Part shown: in pieces, positions 1 to 6,766 of the stretch
How the letters are laid out: each line of letters starts with the position of its first letter
Numbering within the stretch: position 1 is the first letter of the stretch
NCBI GenBank assembly: GCA_016763355.1
Contig: JAESTY010000317.1
Coordinates: forward strand, 1-15,099
From: Immundisolibacteraceae bacterium
Lineage (GTDB): Bacteria; Pseudomonadota; Gammaproteobacteria; Immundisolibacterales; Immundisolibacteraceae
Direction of reading: 5' to 3'
DNA length: 15,099 bases
Translations under genes and position numbers: made by a program
The notes under the pieces: generated by a model
The model's input: only the letters and a program-made list of their open reading frames with translations
The model's database searches: none
What the model was told of the DNA's origin: nothing

Positions 1-754
1 ATGGATTAGTGCGGCTGGAACCAACCAGACGAACCGCAGAAGTCGAACAGTTCTGTTCATGGTCGGCATGCAGAATTAGCAGAAGATTAAGCGCTTCGAC
101 AATATCCTGATCAATTTCATAGGCTTCGCCAGCCTGGCCAAACATCATCTTCAGGAAGTTGGCGCAGTAATCAAGGCTCGGGTCTGGGTCGACCAGTGAC
201 TGGCCTAAAGATTTTTTGTAGGAGTAGGCGGTCAGTGTGGTGACCTGAGAAATTAGCTGCGCAACAGAAGCGTCTATCTGTTCAGCGCAGAGGTCAGTTG
301 CAGATGCTTCCGGGTAGAAGGCGGAAAGGGTGCAGATCATGGATGACAGGTTTGCCATCGGGTGGGCACTGGCAGGGTAGGTATCAAACAGGGATTTGAG
401 TTGATCAGGAATGGCTGAGTTTGAGCTGATTTTGTTAGTGAAGGTTTGAAGCTGATCGCTAGTCGGTAGTTCGCCGTATATTAAAAGATAGGATGTTTCT
501 ACAAAACTTGCCTTGGCCGCCAGTTCTTCTATTGGGTAACCCCGATAATGAAGAATGCCTTTTTCACCATCTAAAAAAGTAATGTCGCTGGTACAGGAAG
601 CCGTGTTAACGAACGCCGGATCCAGTGTGACGTAGCCCGTACTAGACCGCAGTTTACTTATATCTATTGCTTTTTCGTCTTCGGAGCCGGTAACCACCGG
701 AAACTCGTACTGCTTACCTTCGATTTCAAACGTTACTTGTTCTGGAGTAGACAT
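1..754 (-). CDS. gltA: Citrate synthase, N-terminal part (cut by window edge)
   Basis: Citrate synthase condenses oxaloacetate with acetyl-CoA at the entry of the TCA cycle in the cytoplasm. Reading leftwards from ATG 754-752 gives 251 codons without a stop: MSTPEQVTFEIEGKQYEFPV..., then a DITFLDGEKGILHYRGYPIE block and, near the edge, LHADHEQNCSTSAVRLVGSS. That last block is the substrate-binding His region of the hexameric bacterial GltA type; the catalytic His and Asp further on lie outside the window. The N-terminal beta-rich extension (about residues 1-45) is typical of NADH-regulated Gram-negative enzymes. The start is supported by AAGGA at 761-765 (- strand), 6 nt ahead. A GGDEF gene lies upstream on the same strand across a 395-nt gap, so it is probably transcribed separately. 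The identification is very secure; only completeness is unknown. Confidence 0.96.
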   Translation of the reverse strand, partial: MSTPEQVTFEIEGKQYEFPVVTGSEDEKAIDISKLRSSTGYVTLDPAFVNTASCTSDITFLDGEKGILHYRGYPIEELAAKASFVETSYLLIYGELPTSDQLQTFTNKISSNSAIPDQLKSLFDTYPASAHPMANLSSMICTLSAFYPEASATDLCAEQIDASVAQLISQVTTLTAYSYKKSLGQSLVDPDPSLDYCANFLKMMFGQAGEAYEIDQDIVEALNLLLILHADHEQNCSTSAVRLVGSSRTNP

Positions 755-1149
755 CTGCCATCCTTCGATTCATGGTCCGGTTCCGATTTCGCGGGGTTCT
801 GTTGATCTAAAACAGAACTGCCGGATTTGCTGAGCGGGTTGTGAAAGAGGTTCATGACCCCTGGCCAACCGCATAAATATTGATAATCATCGGACTGGTT
901 GTTCACCTGCCAACCAGGACACCGCCATTGGCATCTGCTGATTTGCTAGATTTCCCGGCAAGCCCCATGTCCGGGGCGCAGATTCTACCAGTGGCTGGAA
1001 TGGGTCACAATCGGTTGGTTTCGTAGCCAAGGTCTGCTAGGGATCGTTTGCCTAGCAAGTTTAAATTACCTTTGGTTGTTTCTTACAATTCCAGACAGAA
1101 TCACAGAAAGCTTGATTCACCGAGTTAACGGCAGATAACAATTCTACGG
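755..1149 (-). promoter_or_regulatory. gltA leader/promoter region with three inverted repeats
   Basis: No credible gene is seen in these 395 nt. The stretch holds three perfect inverted repeats: GTTCTGTT/AACAGAAC (796-803/811-818, 7-nt spacer), CTGGTTG/CAACCAG (895-901/911-917, 9-nt spacer) and TGCTAGG/CCTAGCA (1035-1041/1051-1057, 9-nt spacer). On the minus strand a possible -35 TTGGCA (908-913) sits 19 nt before a possible -10 GATTAT (883-888), so the middle repeat would overlap the -35 like an operator. None of the repeats is followed by a T-tract, so they do not look like intrinsic terminators. The promoter call is weak because the spacer is long. Confidence 0.35.
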
Positions 1150-2730
1150 TTACGATCGGTTCGCAATCGTACTCTGGTTGCGACCGTCTGATTTTGATTG
1201 GTACAGAGCCTCATCGGCTCGATTGAGTACCTGCTCGGGATCATCTTCACCGCAAAACTCACTGATTCCGCAGGAAACCGTGACTCGAACTTCACTATCG
1301 TGGAAGTGAAATCGAGTTGCCATGACCGCTGCTCGAAGTTTTTCGGCGACTTCCAGAGATGCCTTTTCATCCGTATCTGGTAGCAGAGCAATAAATTCTT
1401 CGCCGCCCCAGCGGGCCAGGAAGTCATTTTCACGAAGTGACTTATGCAATATTTTTGCAATCGCGGTGAGTGCGATATCCCCAGCGGCATGGCCATATTT
1501 GTCATTGATCGATTTAAAGTGATCGATATCAAAAAATATAATAGATAGTGGCCTGCCGTAACGTTTCCAGCGGCGGTGTTCATGGGCCAGTAGTTTGTCG
1601 AAGGCACGACGGTTAGCCAGATTAGTTAACGCATCTCGGTTGGCCTCGCGCTGCTGTTGTTCTAGCGCTTGTTTTAGTTTGTCGGCCTCCTCGCGCAGCT
1701 CATCCACCTGCCCTGAGAGCTGCTGGCAGCGTAATTCTGCTTCCTGAAGTCGAGGGTTGGCGTCTGCGACATATTCGTCAATCTGACTGCGGATCTGTTC
1801 GACACTTTGCTGTAGCAGCTGCTGCAGACTCGGTAGTGACTCAGCACTGTTAGCCTGGTTTACCAGTGAATCTACCTGTTGATGGATGTTGTCCTGCAGC
1901 ATGTTGTTGGCGTCGGTGGACTCCTGTCGGTCCTTATTTGCCGTGTTGAAATAATCAGTCAGGTCAGAAAGGCGATGCCAGATCAGGTTCAGAAAAGTGG
2001 CAGCCTGTTTACGTTCACGTTCGATTTCGTCATGGATTTGCCCGGCTAGTGGTGCCAGGGTTTCCAGGATTGGTGGCAACTGAGCTAGGCGGGTGCAGGT
2101 AACTAACTCGTTTTGCAGGCTTGCTGTTTTTTGCTCCAGGTTCTCAAACTTGGGCAGGTTGCTAATCACCTGACTGAGGAGCTTATTGATAGCAGGGTCT
2201 AGTGGTTGATCTAACAGCTCATCATCCAGGTCCTGAATAGCAGCTGATAGTGCGATCAGGCGCTGTGTGGGTCCCACAGATGGTTCTGAAGTTTCTTCCT
2301 GGTCCTGAGCAGTGGCGGTGACTAACTGTATGGTCTCTTCCTTGAGTTCTAGTTGGCGACAAAGTTTATTCAGGGTTTGTTCGAATTCTTCAGGGTCATA
2401 GTCCAGCTTGGAAGTTTTCGCCGGGCCTGACAATAGTTCCGCAGGAGTAAACTCCGATAACTGGATGCAGAAATCGGTGACAGCCTGACCGATTTTTTTG
2501 GCTTCAGCATTGTCGTCGATGAGTCCGGCCAGGGAGACCAGTGGTTGTTCTGTTCGTCCAAAGCTATCTTTGAAAGTCTGGCCGAGTCGATCTACGGCTT
2601 TACGTAACGTGAGGTCCGACTCTTTTGCGTCAGCTTCAAACAGGTCAAATTCACTGACAAGGTCCTTGTAACGAACTTTCCAGTCTTTAGTGCTGCTATT
2701 TTCTGAAGGTTTAGTTGCGCTGTCAGCCAT
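1150..2730 (-). CDS. Diguanylate cyclase, cytoplasmic GGDEF protein with long helical N-terminus
   Basis: It is predicted to make cyclic di-GMP from two GTP. The C-terminal GGDEF domain spans about residues 365-520: RDALTNLANR, the metal-binding FFDIDHFKSIND, the active-site GGEEF at 442-446 and the C-terminal ADEALYQSKSDGRN. An allosteric I-site REND (433-436) lies exactly five residues before GGEEF, so product inhibition is expected. Residues 1-364 have no signal peptide or membrane segment. They are acidic and helical, ending in a coiled coil (about 325-364), and begin with a DWKVRYKDL block resembling soluble Pseudomonas cyclases of the DgcP type; that comparison is from memory. The 526-aa length fits such an architecture. 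There is no EAL domain. The ATG at 2730 has no convincing Shine-Dalgarno (TTTCTCTT precedes it), so expression may be low. It is divergent from the ilv operon. Confidence 0.93.
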   Translation of the reverse strand: MADSATKPSENSSTKDWKVRYKDLVSEFDLFEADAKESDLTLRKAVDRLGQTFKDSFGRTEQPLVSLAGLIDDNAEAKKIGQAVTDFCIQLSEFTPAELLSGPAKTSKLDYDPEEFEQTLNKLCRQLELKEETIQLVTATAQDQEETSEPSVGPTQRLIALSAAIQDLDDELLDQPLDPAINKLLSQVISNLPKFENLEQKTASLQNELVTCTRLAQLPPILETLAPLAGQIHDEIERERKQAATFLNLIWHRLSDLTDYFNTANKDRQESTDANNMLQDNIHQQVDSLVNQANSAESLPSLQQLLQQSVEQIRSQIDEYVADANPRLQEAELRCQQLSGQVDELREEADKLKQALEQQQREANRDALTNLANRRAFDKLLAHEHRRWKRYGRPLSIIFFDIDHFKSINDKYGHAAGDIALTAIAKILHKSLRENDFLARWGGEEFIALLPDTDEKASLEVAEKLRAAVMATRFHFHDSEVRVTVSCGISEFCGEDDPEQVLNRADEALYQSKSDGRNQSTIANRS

Positions 2731-2869
2731 AAGAGAAATAATTGCTTAATCAGGTTATGCGGGGTTGAGCTTCGTTGTGACGGAAACTCGCCGGTTGTGT
2801 CATTGAACAGGATTGCTCAGGTTATCGGCGTTGCTTCGCCGGTCTTTACTTTATCCATAGTCGTTGTGC

Positions 2870-2974
2870 ATGGCATCAAGCGCTCTGGGCTCGAATTTCG
2901 GTGTTCACTCTTTGCTGCTGGATGATCTGCTGGTTGTTGTTTTTTGTGCATCGGTTACAGACTTTATGGAGTAA
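2870..2974 (+). CDS. Candidate ilv attenuator leader peptide (34 aa)
   Basis: ATG at 2870 opens 34 codons ending in TAA at 2972-2974. Residues 14-25 read SLLLDDLLVVVF: five Leu codons around two Asp, then three consecutive GTT Val codons. A short ORF with a Leu/Val run, on the same strand and 5' of an acetolactate synthase operon, is the hallmark of ribosome-mediated attenuation by charged tRNA-Leu and tRNA-Val (compare E. coli IvbL). Against it, there is no clear Shine-Dalgarno before the ATG, the stop lies 333 nt before ilvI, and the following terminator candidate is weak. An in-frame TTG at 2864 is an alternative start. The call rests on codon content and context only. Confidence 0.42.
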   Translation: MASSALGSNFGVHSLLLDDLLVVVFCASVTDFME

Positions 2975-2979
2975 GTTTG

Positions 2980-3072
2980 ATGATTTTATCTAGCCATTAT
3001 CTAACTAGATTTTTAATTTTAAGCGTAGCCCACCAATTGCACGGTTTTTTCTTGAGTTCTTTAAGAAGTTAG
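2980..3072 (+). CDS. Second candidate leader peptide (30 aa), possibly coupled to the first
   Basis: ATG 2980 is preceded by GGAG (2968-2971) at an 8-nt spacing, the best Shine-Dalgarno in the region. That GGAG is formed by the last codons of the upstream 34-aa ORF, whose stop is only 5 nt away, so the two could be translationally coupled. The 30-codon product is rich in Ile, Leu and Val (MILSSHYL..., then FLILSV) and uses rare Leu codons TTA, CTA and TTG. It ends at TAG 3070-3072, inside the GCCCA/TGGGC stem. The sequence is AT-rich, so a chance ORF is quite possible. Confidence 0.33.
   Translation: MILSSHYLTRFLILSVAHQLHGFFLSSLRS
2988..3020 (+). terminator. Weak AT-rich attenuator-like hairpin
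   Basis: ATCTAG (2988-2993) pairs with CTAGAT (3005-3010) across an 11-nt loop, followed by TTTTAATTTT (3011-3020). It starts 14 nt after the stop of the first candidate leader peptide, where an attenuator would be expected. The stem has only two G-C pairs, so termination efficiency would be low without help. Confidence 0.25.
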
Positions 3073-3078
3073 ATGGGC
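3028..3078 (+). other. Nested RNA stem-loop candidate in the ilv leader
   Basis: An outer stem GCCCA/TGGGC (3028-3032/3074-3078) encloses an inner hairpin TTCTTGAG/TTTAAGAA (3049-3056/3060-3067), with two G-U pairs and a 3-nt loop. It lies at the end of the second candidate leader ORF and just before a TATAAT box, and could be an alternative pairing in a regulatory leader. The evidence is base complementarity only. Confidence 0.25.
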
Positions 3079-3307
3079 GCATTGAGTCATCACTGGATTA
3101 TAATCGCTAACCTAAGCTGTGTTAGCTGGTCAGCAATATCGGTTTATGAATTTGCGACCTTTAAATAATAGTTTTAAGGTTTTAATCATAACCATCTGAT
3201 CTATAATCAATATTGTCAATTATTGAAAATATTGGTTGATAAGCGGCCAGGTAACGTTGTGGTGTGTGTTTTGTCTTATGCGTTAGAAGTGTAATTTGGA
3301 GTAGAAG

Positions 3308-5035
3308 GTGGAAATAACAGGGGCAGACATTCTCGTACAGTTTCTTCAGGATGAGGGTGTTGAACATGTGTTTGGTTATCCTGGTGGGGCAGTGCTGCAT
3401 ATCTATGATGCGCTGTTTCAACGGGGTGGCGTCGAGCATATTCTGGTTCGTCATGAGCAGGCAGCTACTCATGCGGCAGATGCTTATGCACGGGTAACCG
3501 GCAAGCCGGGTGTAGCCCTGGTAACTTCGGGTCCAGGCGCAACCAATGCGATTACTGGTATTGCCACTGCCCACATGGACTCTATTCCAATGGTGGTGAT
3601 TACCGGGCAGGTAGCAACACCTTTAATAGGCAATGATGCGTTTCAGGAAGTGGATATCGTTGGTATCAGCCGTCCCTGTGTAAAGCATAATTTCCTGGTT
3701 AAAGATGTTAAGGATCTTGCTATTACCCTGAAGAAAGCTTTTTTTATTGCCAGTACTGGCCGTCCGGGTCCTGTGGTTGTTGATATCCCGAAAGATGTGA
3801 CCGCGGCAAAAGCCAGTTACAAATTCCCTGAGTCGGTGGAGATTCGTTCATACAATCCGGTCGAGAAAGGCCACGCCGGACAAATTCGAAAAGCAGTCAA
3901 CATGCTGCTGCGAGCACGTCGACCAATGGTTTATAGCGGCGGTGGTGTGGTGCTAGGTAATGGGTCCGAGCAGCTTACTAAGCTTGTACGCTGGTTAGGG
4001 TTTCCAATTACCAATACCCTGATGGGGCTGGGCGGTTTTCCAGCATCAGATCAACAGAATCTGGGCATGTTGGGCATGCATGGCACCATGGAAGCCAACA
4101 TGGCTATGCATGAGTGCGATGTGCTGTTCGCGATTGGTGCTCGTTTTGACGATCGAGTAACCGGGGAGTTAGAAAAATTCTGTCCTTACGCGAAAATTAT
4201 TCATGTCGATATCGACCCTGCATCGATTGCTAAAAATGTTGCAGTTGATGTGCCCATCGTTGGCCAGGTGAGTGATGTTCTCGAAGATTGTTTAGTGGAG
4301 TTACAACAGTCAGAACGACAGGTTGACCAGGATTCATTGGCTGCCTGGTGGGCACAGATCAATGGCTGGCGTAGTCAGGAATGCCTGGCGTATGAAGTTA
4401 GCGATGAGTTGATCAAACCACAGAATGTCATCGAAATCTTTCATCGATTGACCGATGGTGATGCCTTTGTATCAACCGATGTTGGCCAGCATCAGATGTG
4501 GGCTGCTCAATATTACGGTTTTGACAAGCCTCGACGTTGGTTAACCTCGGGTGGACTTGGCACCATGGGTTATGGCTTACCAGCGGCAATGGGTGCGCAG
4601 ATCGCAATGCCAGATGCGACTGTTGGTTGTATTACCGGCGAAGCCAGTATTCAGATGTGTATTCAGGAGCTATCTACCTGTAAGCAATACGATCTGCCGA
4701 TTAAAATCATTAATTTGAATAATCGCTATTTGGGAATGGTGCGGCAATGGCAGGAATTCCAGTATAAAAGTCGCTATTCACACTCTTATATGGACGCGTT
4801 ACCTGATTTCGTGAAACTAGCGGAGGCTTATGGTCATGTGGGTATGCAGATCGACAAGCCTGCGGATGTTGAGGGCGCGTTAAAAGAGGCGCTAGCGCTT
4901 AAGGACCGGCTAGTATTTATGGATTTCATTACTGATCAGAGTGAAAATGTTTACCCGATGGTCGAAGCGGGTCGTGGACACCACGAAATGCGTTATTCCC
5001 CCTATCAGACTCACCGCAACCCGGAGCTCGCGTAG
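3308..5035 (+). CDS. ilvI: Acetolactate synthase (AHAS), catalytic large subunit
   Basis: A TPP-, FAD- and Mg-dependent enzyme that condenses two pyruvates to acetolactate, or pyruvate with 2-oxobutyrate to acetohydroxybutyrate. This is the first common step of Val, Leu and Ile synthesis. The 575 aa match the family length. The N-terminal TPP/PYR domain has VFGYPGGAVLHIYD and the catalytic Glu50 in LVRHEQAATHAADAYAR. The central FAD-binding domain follows (SGGGVVLGNG; GARFDDRVTG). The C-terminal TPP-binding motif is GEASIQM (444-450) ... NLNN (to 472), where the textbook motif starts GDG; GE is also known in pseudomonads. The start is GTG 3308 with GGAG (3298-3301) 6 nt ahead. ilvH begins 2 nt after the stop, so the two subunits are co-translated. 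Regulation probably involves the long 5' leader. Confidence 0.97.
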   Translation: MEITGADILVQFLQDEGVEHVFGYPGGAVLHIYDALFQRGGVEHILVRHEQAATHAADAYARVTGKPGVALVTSGPGATNAITGIATAHMDSIPMVVITGQVATPLIGNDAFQEVDIVGISRPCVKHNFLVKDVKDLAITLKKAFFIASTGRPGPVVVDIPKDVTAAKASYKFPESVEIRSYNPVEKGHAGQIRKAVNMLLRARRPMVYSGGGVVLGNGSEQLTKLVRWLGFPITNTLMGLGGFPASDQQNLGMLGMHGTMEANMAMHECDVLFAIGARFDDRVTGELEKFCPYAKIIHVDIDPASIAKNVAVDVPIVGQVSDVLEDCLVELQQSERQVDQDSLAAWWAQINGWRSQECLAYEVSDELIKPQNVIEIFHRLTDGDAFVSTDVGQHQMWAAQYYGFDKPRRWLTSGGLGTMGYGLPAAMGAQIAMPDATVGCITGEASIQMCIQELSTCKQYDLPIKIINLNNRYLGMVRQWQEFQYKSRYSHSYMDALPDFVKLAEAYGHVGMQIDKPADVEGALKEALALKDRLVFMDFITDQSENVYPMVEAGRGHHEMRYSPYQTHRNPELA

Positions 5036-5037
5036 TC

Positions 5038-5532
5038 ATGCGTCGTATTATTTCGCTGTTGCTCGAAAATGAACCGGGTGCTTTGAGTCGGGTAGCTGGG
5101 CTGTTTTCTGCTCGTGGTTTCAACATAGAGTCACTGACGGTAGCGCCAAGTGATGATCCTACGGTTTCGCGGATGACGGTGGTGACCATCGGAGATGCAG
5201 GCATTGTTGAGCAGATCGTCAAACAGTTAAATAAGCTGATTGATGTGATTAAGCTGATGGACATTACTGACGGTGATCATCTTGACCGTGAGTTAATGCT
5301 GGTCAAGGTGCGAGCCACCAGCGCAGCTTCTCGAGATGAGATCGACCGGGTAGTCAGAGCCTTCAATGCTCATATAGTCGAAATTACCCGTCAGGGGGTT
5401 GTTATCGAGGTGACCGGTGATAATGACAAGTTGAAGGGTTTTCTCGATGTTATTGAATCGGGTAGCTTAATTGAAGTGGTCCGCTCAGGCCCATGTGCGA
5501 TTTCTCGTGGTGGCAAAGCACTAAAAATTTAG
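5038..5532 (+). CDS. ilvH: Acetolactate synthase, small regulatory subunit (ACT domain)
   Basis: It activates the catalytic subunit and confers valine feedback inhibition. The 164 aa match E. coli IlvH (163 aa). An N-terminal ACT domain (about 2-78) opens MRRIISLLLENEPGALSRVAG and retains Asn11, Gly14 and Asn29, the positions whose mutation gives valine resistance in E. coli; feedback control is therefore expected. The C-terminal half (about 85-160) is the ALS-type domain with LMLVKVRA and ARSG-like SGPCAISRGG. ATG 5038 lies 2 nt after the ilvI stop, and the Shine-Dalgarno GGAG is embedded in the last ilvI codons. The downstream gap to ilvC is 167 nt. Confidence 0.96.
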   Translation: MRRIISLLLENEPGALSRVAGLFSARGFNIESLTVAPSDDPTVSRMTVVTIGDAGIVEQIVKQLNKLIDVIKLMDITDGDHLDRELMLVKVRATSAASRDEIDRVVRAFNAHIVEITRQGVVIEVTGDNDKLKGFLDVIESGSLIEVVRSGPCAISRGGKALKI

Positions 5533-5699
5533 TCATTGAGAGCTGTCGTCAGTGGTTAACTTGCAGATAGAATTTCGCTGCGCCGTAACAGCCGTACTGA
5601 TATTGCTTGCAATCTTTTTGACCGGGTAACTGGTTGGTTCCAGTAAAGCCATTTTTTAAATTTTTATATTCTTAGTTTTGATTAACAACAGGTAAAACC
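5533..5699 (+). promoter_or_regulatory. ilvH-ilvC intergenic region, possible secondary promoter or processing site
   Basis: 167 nt without a gene. A stem ACTGG/CCAGT with a 6-nt loop (about 5630-5646) is followed, after a short gap, by an AT-rich tract (CATTTTTTAAATTTTTATATT) that could hold a -10 element. ATTG/CAAT followed by CTTTTTG near 5600-5620 resembles a weak pause or terminator. A weak AGGT precedes the ilvC ATG by about 7 nt. ilvC may therefore have its own promoter while also being reached from ilvIH; nothing here is decisive. Confidence 0.3.
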
Positions 5700-6716
5700 A
5701 TGAAAATTTTTTACGATAAAGATGCAGACCTACAGCTGATTCAAAACAAGCAGGTCACAATTCTTGGTTACGGTTCACAGGGCCATGCTCATGCACTGAA
5801 TTTGAAAGAGTCTGGTGTGGCAGTTACGGTCGGATTACGTAAGCAGTCAAGTTCTGTCGCTAAAGCTGAGGCCGAAGGACTGACCGTACTCGATCCCGCC
5901 GCCGCAGTAGCGCGGGCTGATGTGGTTATGGTGCTGGTGCCTGACGAAAATCAGTCCGCCCTCTATGCCGAAGTCATCGAAGCTAACATCCAGCAGGGCG
6001 CAGTACTGGCTTTTGCCCATGGTTTTAACATTCATTACCAGCAAATTTTGCCGCGTGCTGATCTGGACGTGGTGATGATCGCTCCCAAGGGCCCCGGCCA
6101 CCTGGTCCGCACCACTTATAGTGCCGGCGGTGGGGTGCCTTGCCTGATTGCAGTTCATCAGGACGCCAGTGGTCAGGCGCAGCAAATTGCGCTTGCTTAT
6201 GCTTCAGGGGTTGGCGGTGGTCGTGCCGGTGTGATTGAAACCAGTTTTAAAGAAGAGACTGAAACTGACTTGTTCGGTGAGCAGGCCGTGCTTTGTGGCG
6301 GCACCACCGCACTGGTTCAGGCTGGGTTTGAAACCCTGGTGGAAGCGGGCTATGCCCCTGAAATGGCCTATTTCGAGTGTCTTCACGAGCTTAAACTGAT
6401 TGATGATCTGATGTACGAAGGCGGCATTGCCAACATGCGTTACTCAATATCCAACACCGCAGAATACGGTGATTTCACTGTTGGTCCGCAGATCATTACC
6501 GATCAGACCAAAGCGCAGATGAAAAAGGTGCTGACCCGGATTCAAAATGGTGAGTTCGCCAAAGAATTCATTCTGGAGAACCAGGCCGGTGCAGCGACCT
6601 TAAAAGCGCGTCGACGCATTGGCCGGGAACACCAGATCGAGGAAGTTGGTGCTCGTCTGCGCGACATGATGCCGTGGATCAAAGCCAATAAAATCGTTGA
6701 CCGTGAACGTAACTAA
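5700..6716 (+). CDS. ilvC: Ketol-acid reductoisomerase, class I (short form)
   Basis: It isomerises and reduces acetolactate or acetohydroxybutyrate to the dihydroxy acid, using NADPH and two Mg2+, directly after AHAS. The 338 aa are the class I length. The Rossmann N-domain has LGYGSQGHAHALNL (22-35) and the NADPH-phosphate loop GLRKQSSS (45-52). The C-terminal knotted domain has all expected catalytic residues: Lys130 in APKGPGH, Asp190 and Glu194 (ETETDLFGEQ), Glu226, Glu230 and Ser251. The ATG is preceded by a weak AGGT. No truncation is visible. pssA follows after a 50-nt gap. Confidence 0.98.
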   Translation: MKIFYDKDADLQLIQNKQVTILGYGSQGHAHALNLKESGVAVTVGLRKQSSSVAKAEAEGLTVLDPAAAVARADVVMVLVPDENQSALYAEVIEANIQQGAVLAFAHGFNIHYQQILPRADLDVVMIAPKGPGHLVRTTYSAGGGVPCLIAVHQDASGQAQQIALAYASGVGGGRAGVIETSFKEETETDLFGEQAVLCGGTTALVQAGFETLVEAGYAPEMAYFECLHELKLIDDLMYEGGIANMRYSISNTAEYGDFTVGPQIITDQTKAQMKKVLTRIQNGEFAKEFILENQAGAATLKARRRIGREHQIEEVGARLRDMMPWIKANKIVDRERN

Positions 6717-6719
6717 CCG

Positions 6720-6741
6720 AGTTCAATATTGAAAATATTGG
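6720..6741 (+). repeat. AT-rich inverted repeat after ilvC, shared with the ilvI upstream region
   Basis: CAATATT/AATATTG (6724-6730/6734-6740) with a 3-nt centre lies between ilvC and pssA. The 15-mer TATTGAAAATATTGG (6727-6741) recurs exactly at 3221-3235 upstream of ilvI. As a terminator it would be very weak, with almost no G-C pairs. It may be a protein-binding site or chance in AT-rich spacers. Confidence 0.35.
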
Positions 6742-6766
6742 CTAATTTTGACTGAGCGTCGCAACC

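Larger units (their letters stand above)
2731..3307 (+). promoter_or_regulatory. Long ilvIHC leader / intergenic regulatory region
   Basis: 577 nt separate the divergent cyclase and ilvI starts, far more than a promoter needs. Visible contents, in order: a hairpin CGGCG/CGCCG near 2826-2841; a short ORF with a Leu/Val run (2870-2974); a second short ORF with good Shine-Dalgarno (2980-3072); an AT-rich stem followed by T-tracts (2988-3020); a nested stem GCCCA/TGGGC (3028-3032/3074-3078) enclosing an 8-bp hairpin (3049-3067); two perfect TATAAT boxes (3099-3104, 3202-3207) lacking good -35 partners; and GCTAAC/GTTAGC (3106-3111/3121-3126). This is consistent with translational attenuation of a branched-chain operon, as known for ilv operons in other gammaproteobacteria. 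An ilvB-OMG type RNA is another possibility that I cannot test. Confidence 0.5.

Noticed and set aside
1125..1607. 160-codon minus-strand frame overlapping the cyclase gene out of frame
   Set aside because: It is a shadow of the conserved GGDEF region in another frame, with no start signal or domain.
3182..3574. 130-codon minus-strand frame over the ilvI 5' end
   Set aside because: It lies antisense to the conserved ilvI N-terminus, has no Shine-Dalgarno and shows no recognisable domain.
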